Shown: in pieces, positions 51,434-59,860 of the stretch
Layout: the number at the start of each line of letters is the position of its first letter
Position numbering within the stretch: the stretch's first letter is position 1
The notes under the pieces: model-generated
What the model was told of the DNA's origin: nothing
Database searches by the model: none
The model's input: the letters and a program-made list of their open reading frames with translations, nothing else
Program-made: the position numbers and the translations under genes
DNA from: Streptomyces sp. M41(2017)
Lineage (GTDB): Bacteria; Actinomycetota; Actinomycetes; Streptomycetales; Streptomycetaceae
Length of the DNA stretch: 64,000 nt
NCBI RefSeq assembly: GCF_002078175.1
Contig: NZ_MWFK01000002.1
Location: 1,612,001-1,676,000, forward strand
Reading direction: 5' to 3'

Positions 51434-52789
51434 GTGAGCACGGACACCGTGCGGGCGGGGGCGGCCGGGGAGGCCGCCGAGCGCCGACGCGAACAACACG
51501 GCTGGTACTTCTACGACTGGGCGTGCTCCGTCTACTCGACGAGCGTGCTGACCGTGTTCCTCGGCCCCTATCTGACCGCGGTGGCCAAGCACGCGGCGGA
51601 CGCGGACGGATTCGTGCATCCCCTGGGGATCCCGGTCCGCGCCGGTTCCTTCTTCGCCTACGCGGTCTCCGCGTCCGTCATCGTGTCGATCTTCGTGATG
51701 CCGCTCGCCGGGGCGGCCGCCGACCGCAGCGGCCGCAAGAAGCCCCTGCTCGCGGTGGCCGCCTACCTGGGCGCCGCGGCCACCACGGGCATGTTCTTCC
51801 TGGACGGCGACCGCTACCTGCTGGGCGGCCTGCTGCTGATCGTCGCGAACGCCTCGCTGGCCGTGTCGATGGTCCTCTACAACTCCTACCTGCCGCAGAT
51901 CGCCCCGCCGGAGGAGCGCGACGCCGTCTCGTCCCGCGGCTGGGCCTTCGGGTACGCGGCCGGCTCTCTGGTCCTGATCGCGAACCTCGTCCTGTTCACG
52001 GCCCACGACAGCTTCGGCGTCTCCGAGTCGACGGCCGTCCGCATCTGCCTGGCCTCGGCCGGCGTCTGGTGGGGTGCCTTCACCCTCGTCCCGCTGAAAC
52101 GGCTGCGGGACCGCCGAGCGCCGGCCGCGTCGGCCGGACAGCCGTCCGCCCACGGATGGCGGCAGCTGGCGGCCACGGTGCGCGACATGCGCGGCAAGCC
52201 GCTGACCCTGTCGTTCCTGCTCGCCTATCTCATCTACAACGACGGCATCCAGACGGTCATCTCGCAGGCCTCGGTCTACGGCTCCGAGGAACTCGGCCTC
52301 AGCCAGTCGACCCTGATCGTGGCCGTCCTGCTGGTGCAGGTGCTCGCCGTGGGAGGCGCCCTGGGCATGGGCCGGCTCGCCCGCACGTACGGCGCGAAAC
52401 GCACCATCCTGGGCTCGCTCGTCGCCTGGACGCTCACGCTCGGCGCCGGGTACTTCCTGCCCGCCGGGGCGCCGGTGTGGTTCTTCGTCCTCGCGTCCGC
52501 CATCGGTCTCGTCCTGGGCGGCAGCCAGGCCCTGTCCCGCTCCCTGTTCTCGCACCTGGTGCCGCGGGGCAAGGAGGCCGAGTACTTCTCCGCGTACGAG
52601 ATGAGCGACCGCGGAATGAGCTGGCTCGGCCCGCTGCTGTTCGGGTTGACGTACCAGCTGACGGGTAGCTACCGGGACGCGATCATCTCGCTCGTGGCGT
52701 TCTTCGTCATCGGCTTCGTGCTGCTCGCGAGGGTCCAGGTGCGGCAGGCGGTCCGCGACGCGGGCAATCCCGTACCCGAGAGGATTTAG
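51434..52789 (+). CDS. MFS transporter, UMF1/Atg22-like
   Basis: This 451-residue transporter opens with WYFYDWACSVYSTSVLTVFLGPYL, the signature of the UMF1/Atg22-like MFS group. About twelve hydrophobic helices follow, with AGAAADRSGRKKPLL after TM2 and a central loop of about 50 residues. Members export amino acids or unknown solutes; the substrate here is unknown. The GTG at 51434 lies 41 bases after the GDPD stop, so the YczE-GDPD-MFS genes may be one transcript. rbpA follows with its own promoter. Confidence 0.9.
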   Translation: MSTDTVRAGAAGEAAERRREQHGWYFYDWACSVYSTSVLTVFLGPYLTAVAKHAADADGFVHPLGIPVRAGSFFAYAVSASVIVSIFVMPLAGAAADRSGRKKPLLAVAAYLGAAATTGMFFLDGDRYLLGGLLLIVANASLAVSMVLYNSYLPQIAPPEERDAVSSRGWAFGYAAGSLVLIANLVLFTAHDSFGVSESTAVRICLASAGVWWGAFTLVPLKRLRDRRAPAASAGQPSAHGWRQLAATVRDMRGKPLTLSFLLAYLIYNDGIQTVISQASVYGSEELGLSQSTLIVAVLLVQVLAVGGALGMGRLARTYGAKRTILGSLVAWTLTLGAGYFLPAGAPVWFFVLASAIGLVLGGSQALSRSLFSHLVPRGKEAEYFSAYEMSDRGMSWLGPLLFGLTYQLTGSYRDAIISLVAFFVIGFVLLARVQVRQAVRDAGNPVPERI

Positions 52790-52875
52790 CGTCCGGGCCC
52801 AAAGAGCGGTAGTGTACGCGTTTGGCCTGCCTGGCGTACCGTTACTGCGCGTCAATGATACTGAAGCGTTGGGTG

Positions 52876-52893
52876 ACATCTGATGCCAGATGT
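52876..52893. promoter_or_regulatory. Inverted repeat upstream of rbpA
   Basis: ACATCTG and CAGATGT, perfect 7-bp arms around 4 bases, lie 170 bases before rbpA and 87 bases after the MFS stop. It could be an operator of a second rbpA promoter or a weak terminator. Confidence 0.4.
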
Positions 52894-52958
52894 GACAAAC
52901 CGGGCGACGGTGGGTACAACAAGGGGCGGCTACGACGGCGACGCATGACCCGTTAACG

Positions 52959-52984
52959 GGAATCTTTACCGCCGACCGGACGTT
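52959..52984 (+). promoter_or_regulatory. Sigma-R-type promoter of rbpA
   Basis: GGAAT (52959-52963) and GTT (52982-52984) are separated by exactly 18 bases, the consensus for the oxidative-stress sigma factor SigR in Streptomyces. rbpA is a known SigR target in S. coelicolor. A perfect palindrome CCCGTTAACGGG (52949-52960) overlaps the -35 element. Confidence 0.8.
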
Positions 52985-53045
52985 GACCGGATGACGACGA
53001 CAGCGACACCTGTCCTGTGGGCGACAAGCCCGGGAGGCACGATTC

Positions 53046-53420
53046 ATGAGTGAGCGAGCTCTTCGCGGCACACGCCTCGTAGTGACCAGCTATGAGACGG
53101 ACCGCGGCATCGACCTGGCTCCGCGCCAGGCCGTGGAGTACGCATGCGAGAAGGGACATCGTTTTGAGATGCCCTTCTCGGTGGAGGCCGAAATTCCGGC
53201 GGAGTGGGAGTGCAAGGTCTGCGGGGCCCAGGCACTCCTGGTCGACGGCGACGGCCCTGAGGAAAAGAAGGCCAAGCCCGCGCGCACGCACTGGGACATG
53301 CTGATGGAGCGGCGCACTCGCGAGGAGCTCGAAGAGGTCCTCGAGGAGCGCCTGGCCGTTCTGCGTTCCGGCGCGATGAACATCGCGGTGCATCCGCGCG
53401 ACAGCCGCAAGTCCGCCTGA
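53046..53420 (+). CDS. rbpA: RNA polymerase-binding protein RbpA
   Basis: This 124-residue actinobacterial transcription factor binds RNA polymerase and the principal sigma factor and stabilises the open complex. The N-terminal tail RALRGTRLVVTSYETDRG, the core with zinc-type cysteines (YACEKGHRFEMPF and WECKVCG), the basic linker KKAKPARTHWDMLMERR and the sigma-interacting helix REELEEVLEERLAVLR are all present. The ATG has GGGAGG upstream. The gene has its own SigR-type promoter and is followed by a strong hairpin, so it is monocistronic. Confidence 0.97.
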   Translation: MSERALRGTRLVVTSYETDRGIDLAPRQAVEYACEKGHRFEMPFSVEAEIPAEWECKVCGAQALLVDGDGPEEKKAKPARTHWDMLMERRTREELEEVLEERLAVLRSGAMNIAVHPRDSRKSA

Positions 53421-53453
53421 CCCCCCGGGGTCGAGCGGCATACCGCACACGCC

Positions 53454-53496
53454 GAGGCCGCGGACACCGTACGTCATGTACGGGGTCCGCGGCCTC
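53454..53496. terminator. Hairpin terminator after rbpA
   Basis: Arms GAGGCCGCGGACACCGTAC and GTACGGGGTCCGCGGCCTC, 19 bp with one mismatch, with a 5-base loop. It lies between converging rbpA and fxsA genes. Confidence 0.85.
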
Positions 53497-53651
53497 GTGC
53501 GTTGTGCTCGGCACGATGACGGCCCGCTCGGCATTCCGCCCGTCGTCGCGCCGGTGCGGCACCGGATGGGACAGGCCTCCGCCGGGAAGCGGGCGGCTCC
53601 CCGGCGGTCAACATTGGCATCGCGCGGCTCAGCGGTGGTGCTGTGGTCGCG

Positions 53652-54221
53652 CTAGCGGTTCAGCGGCGGGTACTGCTCGCCGGGCTCGCGCGGCTCGTCG
53701 TGGTGGATGACCTCGCCCTGGACCACCTTGCCGTCGGGGCGGTGCATCCGGGCCTGCTGGAAGGCACCGCCGACGGTGCCGGCCGGGGCCGCGCCCATCG
53801 TGCGGTCGAGAGCGCGCTGCGCGTACCGGCTGAGGAGCTTCTGGACCGGGGGGATCAGCAGGAGGAGACCGAACGCGTCGGAGATCAGCCCCGGGATCAT
53901 CAGGAGCAGGCCGCCGAGCATCATCATGCCGTTGCCCCCGCCGCCCTCGGTCGTGGGCGCGACACCGCTCTGCTGCTGTTGCAGGGTCTGGCTGAGGTTC
54001 CTGAAGGCTCGGCGGCCGGCCCGCTTGATCACCACGGATCCGAGCACGATGCCGCCGACCAGCAGCAGGAACACGAGCAGGCCGCTGGTCGCCCGGGCGA
54101 CCATCACCAGGAGCCAGATCTCCAGCACCAGCCACACCGCGACGCCGAGCGGCAGGAACGTGCGCAGCCGCGAGCGCCGCGGTCGTGCGGAGCGGGTGGG
54201 GGTGGGAGCGCCAGTCGTCAT
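53652..54221 (-). CDS. fxsA: FxsA-family membrane protein
   Basis: This 189-residue protein of the FxsA type has a first hydrophobic block at about 22-65 (FLPLGVAVWLVLEIWLLVMV followed by a Leu/Val-rich helix), a cytoplasmic link, and a glycine-rich helix pair ending LLLMIPGLISDAFGLLLLIPPV, the most conserved stretch of the family. The E. coli homologue is named for relief of F-plasmid exclusion of phage T7 when overproduced; its normal role is unknown. A hydrophilic tail rich in charged residues follows. It stands between rbpA and the mannose synthase gene. Confidence 0.9.
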   Translation of the reverse strand: MTTGAPTPTRSARPRRSRLRTFLPLGVAVWLVLEIWLLVMVARATSGLLVFLLLVGGIVLGSVVIKRAGRRAFRNLSQTLQQQQSGVAPTTEGGGGNGMMMLGGLLLMIPGLISDAFGLLLLIPPVQKLLSRYAQRALDRTMGAAPAGTVGGAFQQARMHRPDGKVVQGEVIHHDEPREPGEQYPPLNR

Positions 54222-54299
54222 GCTCCCAGTGTGCCTGGGCCGGGCTCAGTACGGGATAAGCGGATGATCAATCCCCGCTGTGCGACCCGTTCGGATCCC

Positions 54300-55091
54300 T
54301 CAGGGCTGTTTGCGGCCCGTGATCCGTCCGACGCGCTCGCCCACACCCCACGTGGTGACGCGCCACAGCGCCTCCACCAGGATGTCGCGGCTCATCTTGG
54401 AGTCACCGAGTTCCCGCTCCACGAACGTGATGGGGACCTCGACGACGTGATAGCCGGCCTTCACCGCTCGGCGGGCCAGGTCGACCTGGAAGCAGTAGCC
54501 CTGGGAGGCGACCTCGCCGAGGCCGAGTCCTTCGAGCGTCTCCCGGCGGAAGGCGCGGTAGCCGCCCGTCACGTCGCGGATCGGTACGTCGAGCAGGACG
54601 CGGGAGTAGAGGCTGCCGCCGCGCGAGATGAACTCACGGGACTTCGGCCAGTTCACGACCCGCCCGCCCGGCACCCAGCGCGAGCCGAGCACCAGGTCGG
54701 CGCCCTTGAGGGCGGTCAGCAGGCGGGGAAGCTCCTCGGGCTGGTGGGAGCCGTCGGCGTCCATCTCGATGAGCACGCCGTAGTCGTGCTCGATGCCCCA
54801 GCGGAAGCCCGCCAGGTAGGCGGCGCCGAGGCCCTCCTTGCCCTTGCGGTGCAGCACCTGGACGTTCTCGTCCGCGGCGGCCAGTTCGTCGGCCAGTTTG
54901 CCGGTGCCGTCGGGGCTGTTGTCGTCCGCCACCAGCACGTGCGCCTCGGGCACGGCCGCTCGCACCCGGCTGACGATCTTCTTGATGTTCTCCGCCTCGT
55001 TGTAGGTCGGAATGATCACCAAGGCCGTGCCGAGCGGGCCGAACCGCCTCCCCTGGGCTTCCGCCGCGAGGGTCCCGTCGCCGTCGTTCAC
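54300..55091 (-). CDS. ppm1: Polyprenol monophosphomannose synthase (GT2, DPM1-like)
   Basis: I chose the GTG at 55091 because AAGGGG lies upstream (263 residues). The GT2 domain starts LVIIPTYNEAENIKKIV, with DDNSPDGTG and the metal-binding DADGSHQPEEL; a family-typical SRWVPGG and VTGGYRAFRRETL follow. There is no C-terminal membrane domain, so it is the soluble catalytic type. It transfers mannose from GDP-mannose to a polyprenol phosphate, the donor for protein O-mannosylation and periplasmic mannosyltransferases. In S. coelicolor this gene supports phage phiC31 infection and sits near rbpA, as here. Confidence 0.92.
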   Translation of the reverse strand: MNDGDGTLAAEAQGRRFGPLGTALVIIPTYNEAENIKKIVSRVRAAVPEAHVLVADDNSPDGTGKLADELAAADENVQVLHRKGKEGLGAAYLAGFRWGIEHDYGVLIEMDADGSHQPEELPRLLTALKGADLVLGSRWVPGGRVVNWPKSREFISRGGSLYSRVLLDVPIRDVTGGYRAFRRETLEGLGLGEVASQGYCFQVDLARRAVKAGYHVVEVPITFVERELGDSKMSRDILVEALWRVTTWGVGERVGRITGRKQP

Positions 55092-55627
55092 TGCTGCCCC
55101 TTCGTCCGTACGCAGGGGACCACCATAATGCGCCCGGCCTGCACTGCTGTGACGCAGCGTTCGGCCGGGGGTGTCGAATGCGGGTGAGCTCGAGGAGAGG
55201 GGTCGCGCGGAGGCGACATCGCGTCTGCGGATCGGGGCCCGGCGCCCTTCGGGCCGACCAGGGACCCGCTGGCTGCGGGTCGACCGAAAGCCGTTGTCTA
55301 CTGAACGTCCGGGCCCCACCCGGGTCGCACCTGCCGACTTGTCGGAACGTTCCCTCGCCTCGCTGCGCGGGCGCTGGGCCTGGCTGCCAGTGGCCGTGCG
55401 CCGGTGCGGCGCACCACCCCTGACCCAGCGGCACTGCGAGGCAGCGCGGAAGCTCCCCGGTCGGACGTCCGGTGGTGGACGCGGCCGAACCTACCGGCAC
55501 GCTGCGGGCGGCTGTCAACCGCCCTGTGAGCTGAGCGTTCTCCGTAGCACCCCTGGTGGGCCCGGAGGATGCGCAGGTCGCGCGACGGCGTGACGGCCGG
55601 TGATCGCGCCCGCGGGGCCCCGGGACA
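55092..55627. other. 536-bp gap upstream of the mannose synthase gene
   Basis: No supported gene. Frames are open on the plus strand (55171-55593), but their arginine/glycine-rich products look like GC-driven noise and there is no ribosome site. No RNase P, tmRNA or SRP RNA signature was seen. It presumably carries the promoter of the leftward synthase gene, but its length is unusual for this window. Confidence 0.4.
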
Positions 55628-57244
55628 TCACTCGTTAGGCCGTACGAATACCGTCCGTCCGCCGACCACGGTGCGCAGACAGACGGGCAGGTCGTTCCCG
55701 GGGGTCAGATCGGGCAGTCCCGGGGTGCCCGAACGCGGGTCGGTGGACCAGCGCGCGACCCGGTCGTCGGGGGCCTGCACGACCAGTTCGGCGGTGCGCC
55801 ACACGGCGTAGTCGGCGGGCGCGCCCGGCACCAGCACGCCGGCGTCGTCGCGACCGACGGCCCGCCAGCCGCCCCGGGTGTGGGCCGTGAAGGCGGCGCG
55901 GACCGACACCCGGTGCTCGGGGGTGCGGTGGAAGGCAGCGGCTCGGACGGTGCCCCAGGGGTCGAGCGGGGTCACGGGGCTGTCGGAGCCGAAGGCCAGC
56001 GGTACGCCGGCGCGGAGCAGGGAGGCGAAGGGGTTGAGCGTGCGCGCGCGTTCGGCGCCGAGTCGCTGGGCGTACATGCCGTCCTCGCCGCCCCAGAGCG
56101 CGTCGAAGGCGGGCTGGACGGAGGCGGTGAGGCCCAGTTCGGCGAAGCCCGCGACGGTCTCCGGCGTGAGCATCTCGGCGTGTTCGACCCGGTGCCGTGC
56201 GGCGCGGACCCGGGCCAGGCCGACCTTCTCCGCGGCGGCGCGGACGCCGTCGACGACGGAGGCCACGGCGGCGTCCCCGATGGCGTGGAAGCCTGCCTGG
56301 AGGCCCGCCTCGGTACAGGCCACGACGTGCGCGGCGACGGCGTCCGTGTCGAGGTGGGCGACGCCGGTGTGGTTCCCGTCGAGGTAGGGCTGGTGCAGAC
56401 AAGCGGTGTGCGATCCGAGGGAGCCGTCCACGAAGAGGTCGCCGGCCGCGCCGGCGGCGCCGAGGGCCCGCACCTTGTCGACGTCGCGCTCGGCCCAGTA
56501 GCCGACCACGCGCGGGCCGGGCTCCTCGGCGGCGAGCCGCAGCAGGCCCGTGAAGTCGTCCTCGGAGGAGATCTCGGGCCCGCCGCACTCGTGCACGGAA
56601 CCGATGCCGAGCGAGGCGGCGTGGGCGAGCGCGGCCCGCTGGGCCTCGGCGCGCTGGACGCCGCCGATCGCGCCGAGGGCGGCGGCACGCACCGCGTGGT
56701 GGGCGTCGCCGGTCAGCGGGCCGTCCGGCGTGTACCCGGTGCTCGCCGTGACGCCGCCGACCAGGTCCAGGAGCGCGGTCGTGGCGACGGCGGAGTGCAC
56801 GTCGATGCGGGAGAGGTAGAGCGGTCGTCCGCCGGCGGCCTCGTCGAGTTCGGCGCGGGTCGGGGGCCGGCCGCCGGGCCAGCGGGCCGCGTCCCAGCCG
56901 TGGCCGAGGAGCACCCGGTCGGCGGGACGTGAGGCGGCGAACTCCCGGACCCGGGCGAGCGCGGCGTCGAGGGACGGCGCGTCGGACAGGTCGAGGCCGG
57001 TGAGCGCGAGTCCGGTGGCGGTGGTGTGCACGTGGGCGTCGGTGAACGCCGGGGTCACCAGGGCGCCTTCCAGGTCCACGACCTCGTCGACCCCGGAGGC
57101 GAAGGCGTCGGCGGCTCCCTCCGAGCCGACCCAGGCGACTTGGCCGCGCTCGACGACCATGGCGGTGGCGAAGGGGTCTGCGGGACTGTGGACTTCTCCA
57201 CCGCGCAGCAGCACGGTGACCGACGGGGCGGTGCTCTCACTCAT
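55628..57244 (-). CDS. YtcJ-like amidohydrolase
   Basis: This 538-residue metal-dependent amidohydrolase of the YtcJ/amidohydrolase-3 group starts at the ATG at 57244. It has the N-terminal composite domain, then VTPAFTDAHVHTTATGLAL with the HxH metal ligands, HAIGDAAV, HRVEHAEML, and FGSDSPVTPLDPWGTV with the catalytic Asp. The C-terminal segment LVPGAPADYAVW closes the beta-sandwich. Known members act on N-acyl, amide or formamide substrates; none can be named here. Transcribed alone, with 330 non-coding bases to the Lrp gene. Confidence 0.9.
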   Translation of the reverse strand: MSESTAPSVTVLLRGGEVHSPADPFATAMVVERGQVAWVGSEGAADAFASGVDEVVDLEGALVTPAFTDAHVHTTATGLALTGLDLSDAPSLDAALARVREFAASRPADRVLLGHGWDAARWPGGRPPTRAELDEAAGGRPLYLSRIDVHSAVATTALLDLVGGVTASTGYTPDGPLTGDAHHAVRAAALGAIGGVQRAEAQRAALAHAASLGIGSVHECGGPEISSEDDFTGLLRLAAEEPGPRVVGYWAERDVDKVRALGAAGAAGDLFVDGSLGSHTACLHQPYLDGNHTGVAHLDTDAVAAHVVACTEAGLQAGFHAIGDAAVASVVDGVRAAAEKVGLARVRAARHRVEHAEMLTPETVAGFAELGLTASVQPAFDALWGGEDGMYAQRLGAERARTLNPFASLLRAGVPLAFGSDSPVTPLDPWGTVRAAAFHRTPEHRVSVRAAFTAHTRGGWRAVGRDDAGVLVPGAPADYAVWRTAELVVQAPDDRVARWSTDPRSGTPGLPDLTPGNDLPVCLRTVVGGRTVFVRPNE

Positions 57245-57574
57245 GGGACCAGTCTCCCGCCTCCCCGGCACCGGCTCTCGCCCGGGTGGTCGCCCGCGGG
57301 CGGTCCGCCCCCTCATTCCCTGCCACTGCCCTGCCACCGCCACGGCGGTGGCGCACGGCCCCCGCGCCGCCCACGGGGCCCGAGGAGGGCCCTGGAGGCG
57401 CCCGGAGTGGCCTCGCCCGGTCCGCGGTGCGCCTGTACGCGCGCGTGCGCGTGCAGGCGCGCACGGGCGCATGACGCGGGCAGGCGCGGAGACAAAGGAA
57501 CGAGTCAGGGTCGCGGCCGACCCATACCGGCACTCACTCCCGGCCCGCGCTCACGTCCGGTCCGTCGTGAGGGG
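57245..57574. other. 330-bp gap with a 22-base alternating pyrimidine-purine tract
   Basis: No gene is supported. The run at 57434-57455 alternates pyrimidine and purine without a break (mostly CG and TG steps), a classic Z-DNA-prone sequence. It sits between amidohydrolase and Lrp genes, both on the minus strand, so the amidohydrolase promoter lies in this region. Confidence 0.5.
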
Positions 57575-58015
57575 TCAGATGCGCGGGGGGCGCGCTTCGT
57601 ACGGGGTCGACAGGACGACCGTCGTGCGGGTCGACACGCCGGCGAGGCTGCGCAGCCTCGCCAGGAGTTCCTCCAGCTCGTGCGGGGTGGAGACCCGCAC
57701 CTTGAGGATGTAGTTCTCGTCGCCCGCGACACTGTGGCAGGCCTCGATCTCCGGTACGCCCGCGAGGCGTTCGGCGATGTCGTCCGGCGCGCTCGGGTCG
57801 AACGGCTTCACCGAGATGAAGGCGGTCAGGGGCAGCCCGACGGACTCCGGGTCGACGACGGCGGCATAGCCGCGGATGACGCCACGCTGCTCCAGCCGGC
57901 GCACCCGCTGGTGCACGGCGGACGTGGACAGGCCCGTGGCCTTGCCCAAGTCGGTGTAACTCATCCGCCCGTCTGCGACGAGCAGCTGCACGATCTGTCG
58001 GTCCAGCTCCTCCAT
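57575..58015 (-). CDS. Lrp/AsnC-family regulator
   Basis: This 146-residue regulator has an N-terminal helix-turn-helix (LDRQIVQLLVADGRMSYTDLGKATGLSTSAVHQRVRRLEQRGVIRGY) and a C-terminal RAM domain (FISVKPFDPSAPDDIAERLAG; GDENYILKVRVST). Such proteins form octamers and respond to amino acids. The adjacent amidohydrolase could be a target; it lies just downstream on the same strand. The ATG at 58015 matches the family start. Confidence 0.93.
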   Translation of the reverse strand: MEELDRQIVQLLVADGRMSYTDLGKATGLSTSAVHQRVRRLEQRGVIRGYAAVVDPESVGLPLTAFISVKPFDPSAPDDIAERLAGVPEIEACHSVAGDENYILKVRVSTPHELEELLARLRSLAGVSTRTTVVLSTPYEARPPRI

Positions 58016-58280
58016 GGCGCAAGAACCTACAGGGCCCTTGATCCCCGGGGTACTCGGCGGCGCAGGTCATAGCCGGTTTGTGATGTGGCTTAGAGTCACG
58101 TCTGCGCCACCGGGCGGACAGATCCGCCCGGCCAGGCACCTGCGGGCGGCATGTGACGAACGCCACATGGATGCAACCGGGTCCGTGATGTTCTCGTGAT
58201 TACCGCAGAGACGGGGCGGGAAGTGCTTGCTGTGGTCGAGGTCGCAGCGCCTTGTCGGCCCACCCGAGGGGGAGAATCCC

Positions 58281-58721
58281 ATGCAGAGTCTTAAGCGCCC
58301 TGGTCGTACCGCGCCCAAGCGGCAGCAGCCCGCACTCGAACCCGAGCCGGAGGGTGTCGAATCCGACGCTCTGGACGGTGACGAGTTCGACGCGTACGAC
58401 ACTTTCGAGATGTACCGGGTGATCTGCCCGGACTGCGCGCAGCCGATCGCGCTCCTGGCGGACGAGGAGGTCCTGCCGGAGCACGCGCTGTGTGCCTCTC
58501 CGTGGAACCCGTTCGGGCTCACGGTCTGCTCGGGCACGGGCCGCACGGCCGCCGACGCGCGGCCGGCCGACGAGTCCGTGGAGCCCCAGGAGCAGGACAC
58601 GGCCCTGCTGTTGACGCTCCCTCAGGGCCTCGACTGGCGGACGCAGCCGTTCTCCCACGTGGGTGGACCCGGCTCGCGCCCGGTCCGTGTCCTCCCGCTG
58701 ATGCGAGATCAGGCCGCCTGA
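58281..58721 (+). CDS. Small protein with a CPDC zinc-ribbon-like motif, unknown
   Basis: This 146-residue acidic protein starts at ATG 58281 behind GGGGGAGAA. A core of about 60 residues holds MYRVICPDCAQPIALLADEE and CASPWNPFGLTVCSGTG, giving four cysteines in two pairs that could bind zinc. The flanks are low-complexity. No catalytic motif is visible. It is divergent from the Lrp gene (265 bases between starts) and converges on a phosphotransferase gene with 13 bases between stops. I do not recognise a named family. Confidence 0.78.
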   Translation: MQSLKRPGRTAPKRQQPALEPEPEGVESDALDGDEFDAYDTFEMYRVICPDCAQPIALLADEEVLPEHALCASPWNPFGLTVCSGTGRTAADARPADESVEPQEQDTALLLTLPQGLDWRTQPFSHVGGPGSRPVRVLPLMRDQAA

Positions 58722-58734
58722 ACGGCAGGCTCGT

Positions 58735-59847
58735 TCACCGGTCGATGCCCGGCCCGTCCCAGTAGCTGCCCTGCACCATGGCCCGCAGGCTGTCGTGGTG
58801 CAGGATCAGCGTGTCCGGGTCCCGGGGGACGGCCACCTCACCGAAGTGCACCTGGCGGTAGGCGATGCGCAGCATGACGATCGCGTGCCGCAGCGCGGCG
58901 TAGAGCGTGTAGAAGTCCATGTCGCGGGGCGTGTGTCCGGTGAGCCGGGCGTAGCGGGCCTCGACGCGGTCGCGGCGCAGGAACGCGGGCAGCCCCGGCT
59001 GCCCGAAGCCCTCGGTCAGGTCCTGGAAGAAGCGGTGCAGGTAGACGGTCCAGCCGAGGTCGACCTCGCGCGGGGCGGGTGCCGCCATCTCCCAGTCCAG
59101 CACCGCGACCGGGTCGAACCCGTCGTAGATGACGTTGCCGATGCGTGCGTCGCCCCAGTTGAGCACCGCCTCGCCCTCGTCGCGCGGCCACAGCTCCTCG
59201 ATCCGGTCGAAGGCGCTCTCGACGAGTGGTGAGGGTGCCAGCCCGTGGATCACCCAGGCGTAGTAGGCGCGTTGGGCTGCCACATGGCGGCGCAGCGGGC
59301 TTCCGTCACCGGGCAGGTGCAGGAAGTCCGCTTCCCGCACGGGGACTTGGTCGTGGAGTCGGGCGATCAGCGCGACGGACGCCGCCTCCAGGTGCTCGCG
59401 TTCGGAATCGCTCGCCGCGTGCAGCCAGTTCCCCGCGTACGTGTAGGGCATGACGTCCGGAGGGACGCGTCCGGCGATGCGCTCCATCACGAAGAAGGGC
59501 ACCCCGAGCGGGCCGGGGTCCTCCTCCAGCCAGCGCACCTGGGGGACCGGCAGGTCGCTGTGTTCGGCGACCAGGCGCATCGTGCGGTACTGCCGGGCCA
59601 TGTCGTACACCGGGAACACGCTGTAGGCGGCGGGGTCGGCGGCTGCCCTCAACGCGCAGGCTCTCAGGGGTGGTTCGGGGTGGTCGATGTCGAAGAGCAG
59701 GGTCTCGCTGGACATGCCGTTGGACTCGGGGACCCGCACGTCCACCGCTCTGGCGCCCGGGAGACGGGCGTCGAGCCAGGTCGTCAGGCGCCGGGCGAGG
59801 TCCCCGGGGTCGCGGGTGGTCGTGCGCGGGCGGGGTGCCGTGGCCAT
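58735..59847 (-). CDS. APH-fold phosphotransferase family protein
   Basis: This 370-residue protein has the aminoglycoside-phosphotransferase/ACAD10-like kinase fold. Visible are VPQVRWLEEDPGPLGVPFFVMERIAG in the N-lobe/hinge, the catalytic loop NWGDARIGNVIYDG with Asp and Asn, and the metal-site VAVLDWEMA. Members phosphorylate small alcohols, choline or hydroxyacyl-CoA derivatives; resistance function is not implied. It lies 13 bases after the next gene upstream, so the pair is cotranscribed. Confidence 0.88.
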   Translation of the reverse strand: MATAPRPRTTTRDPGDLARRLTTWLDARLPGARAVDVRVPESNGMSSETLLFDIDHPEPPLRACALRAAADPAAYSVFPVYDMARQYRTMRLVAEHSDLPVPQVRWLEEDPGPLGVPFFVMERIAGRVPPDVMPYTYAGNWLHAASDSEREHLEAASVALIARLHDQVPVREADFLHLPGDGSPLRRHVAAQRAYYAWVIHGLAPSPLVESAFDRIEELWPRDEGEAVLNWGDARIGNVIYDGFDPVAVLDWEMAAPAPREVDLGWTVYLHRFFQDLTEGFGQPGLPAFLRRDRVEARYARLTGHTPRDMDFYTLYAALRHAIVMLRIAYRQVHFGEVAVPRDPDTLILHHDSLRAMVQGSYWDGPGIDR

Positions 59848-59860
59848 CGCGCCACTCCTC

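Noticed and set aside
55171..55593. 140-codon plus-strand frame upstream of the mannose synthase gene
   Set aside because: No ribosome binding site, arginine/glycine/proline-rich product without structure, and it overlaps the presumed promoter region.
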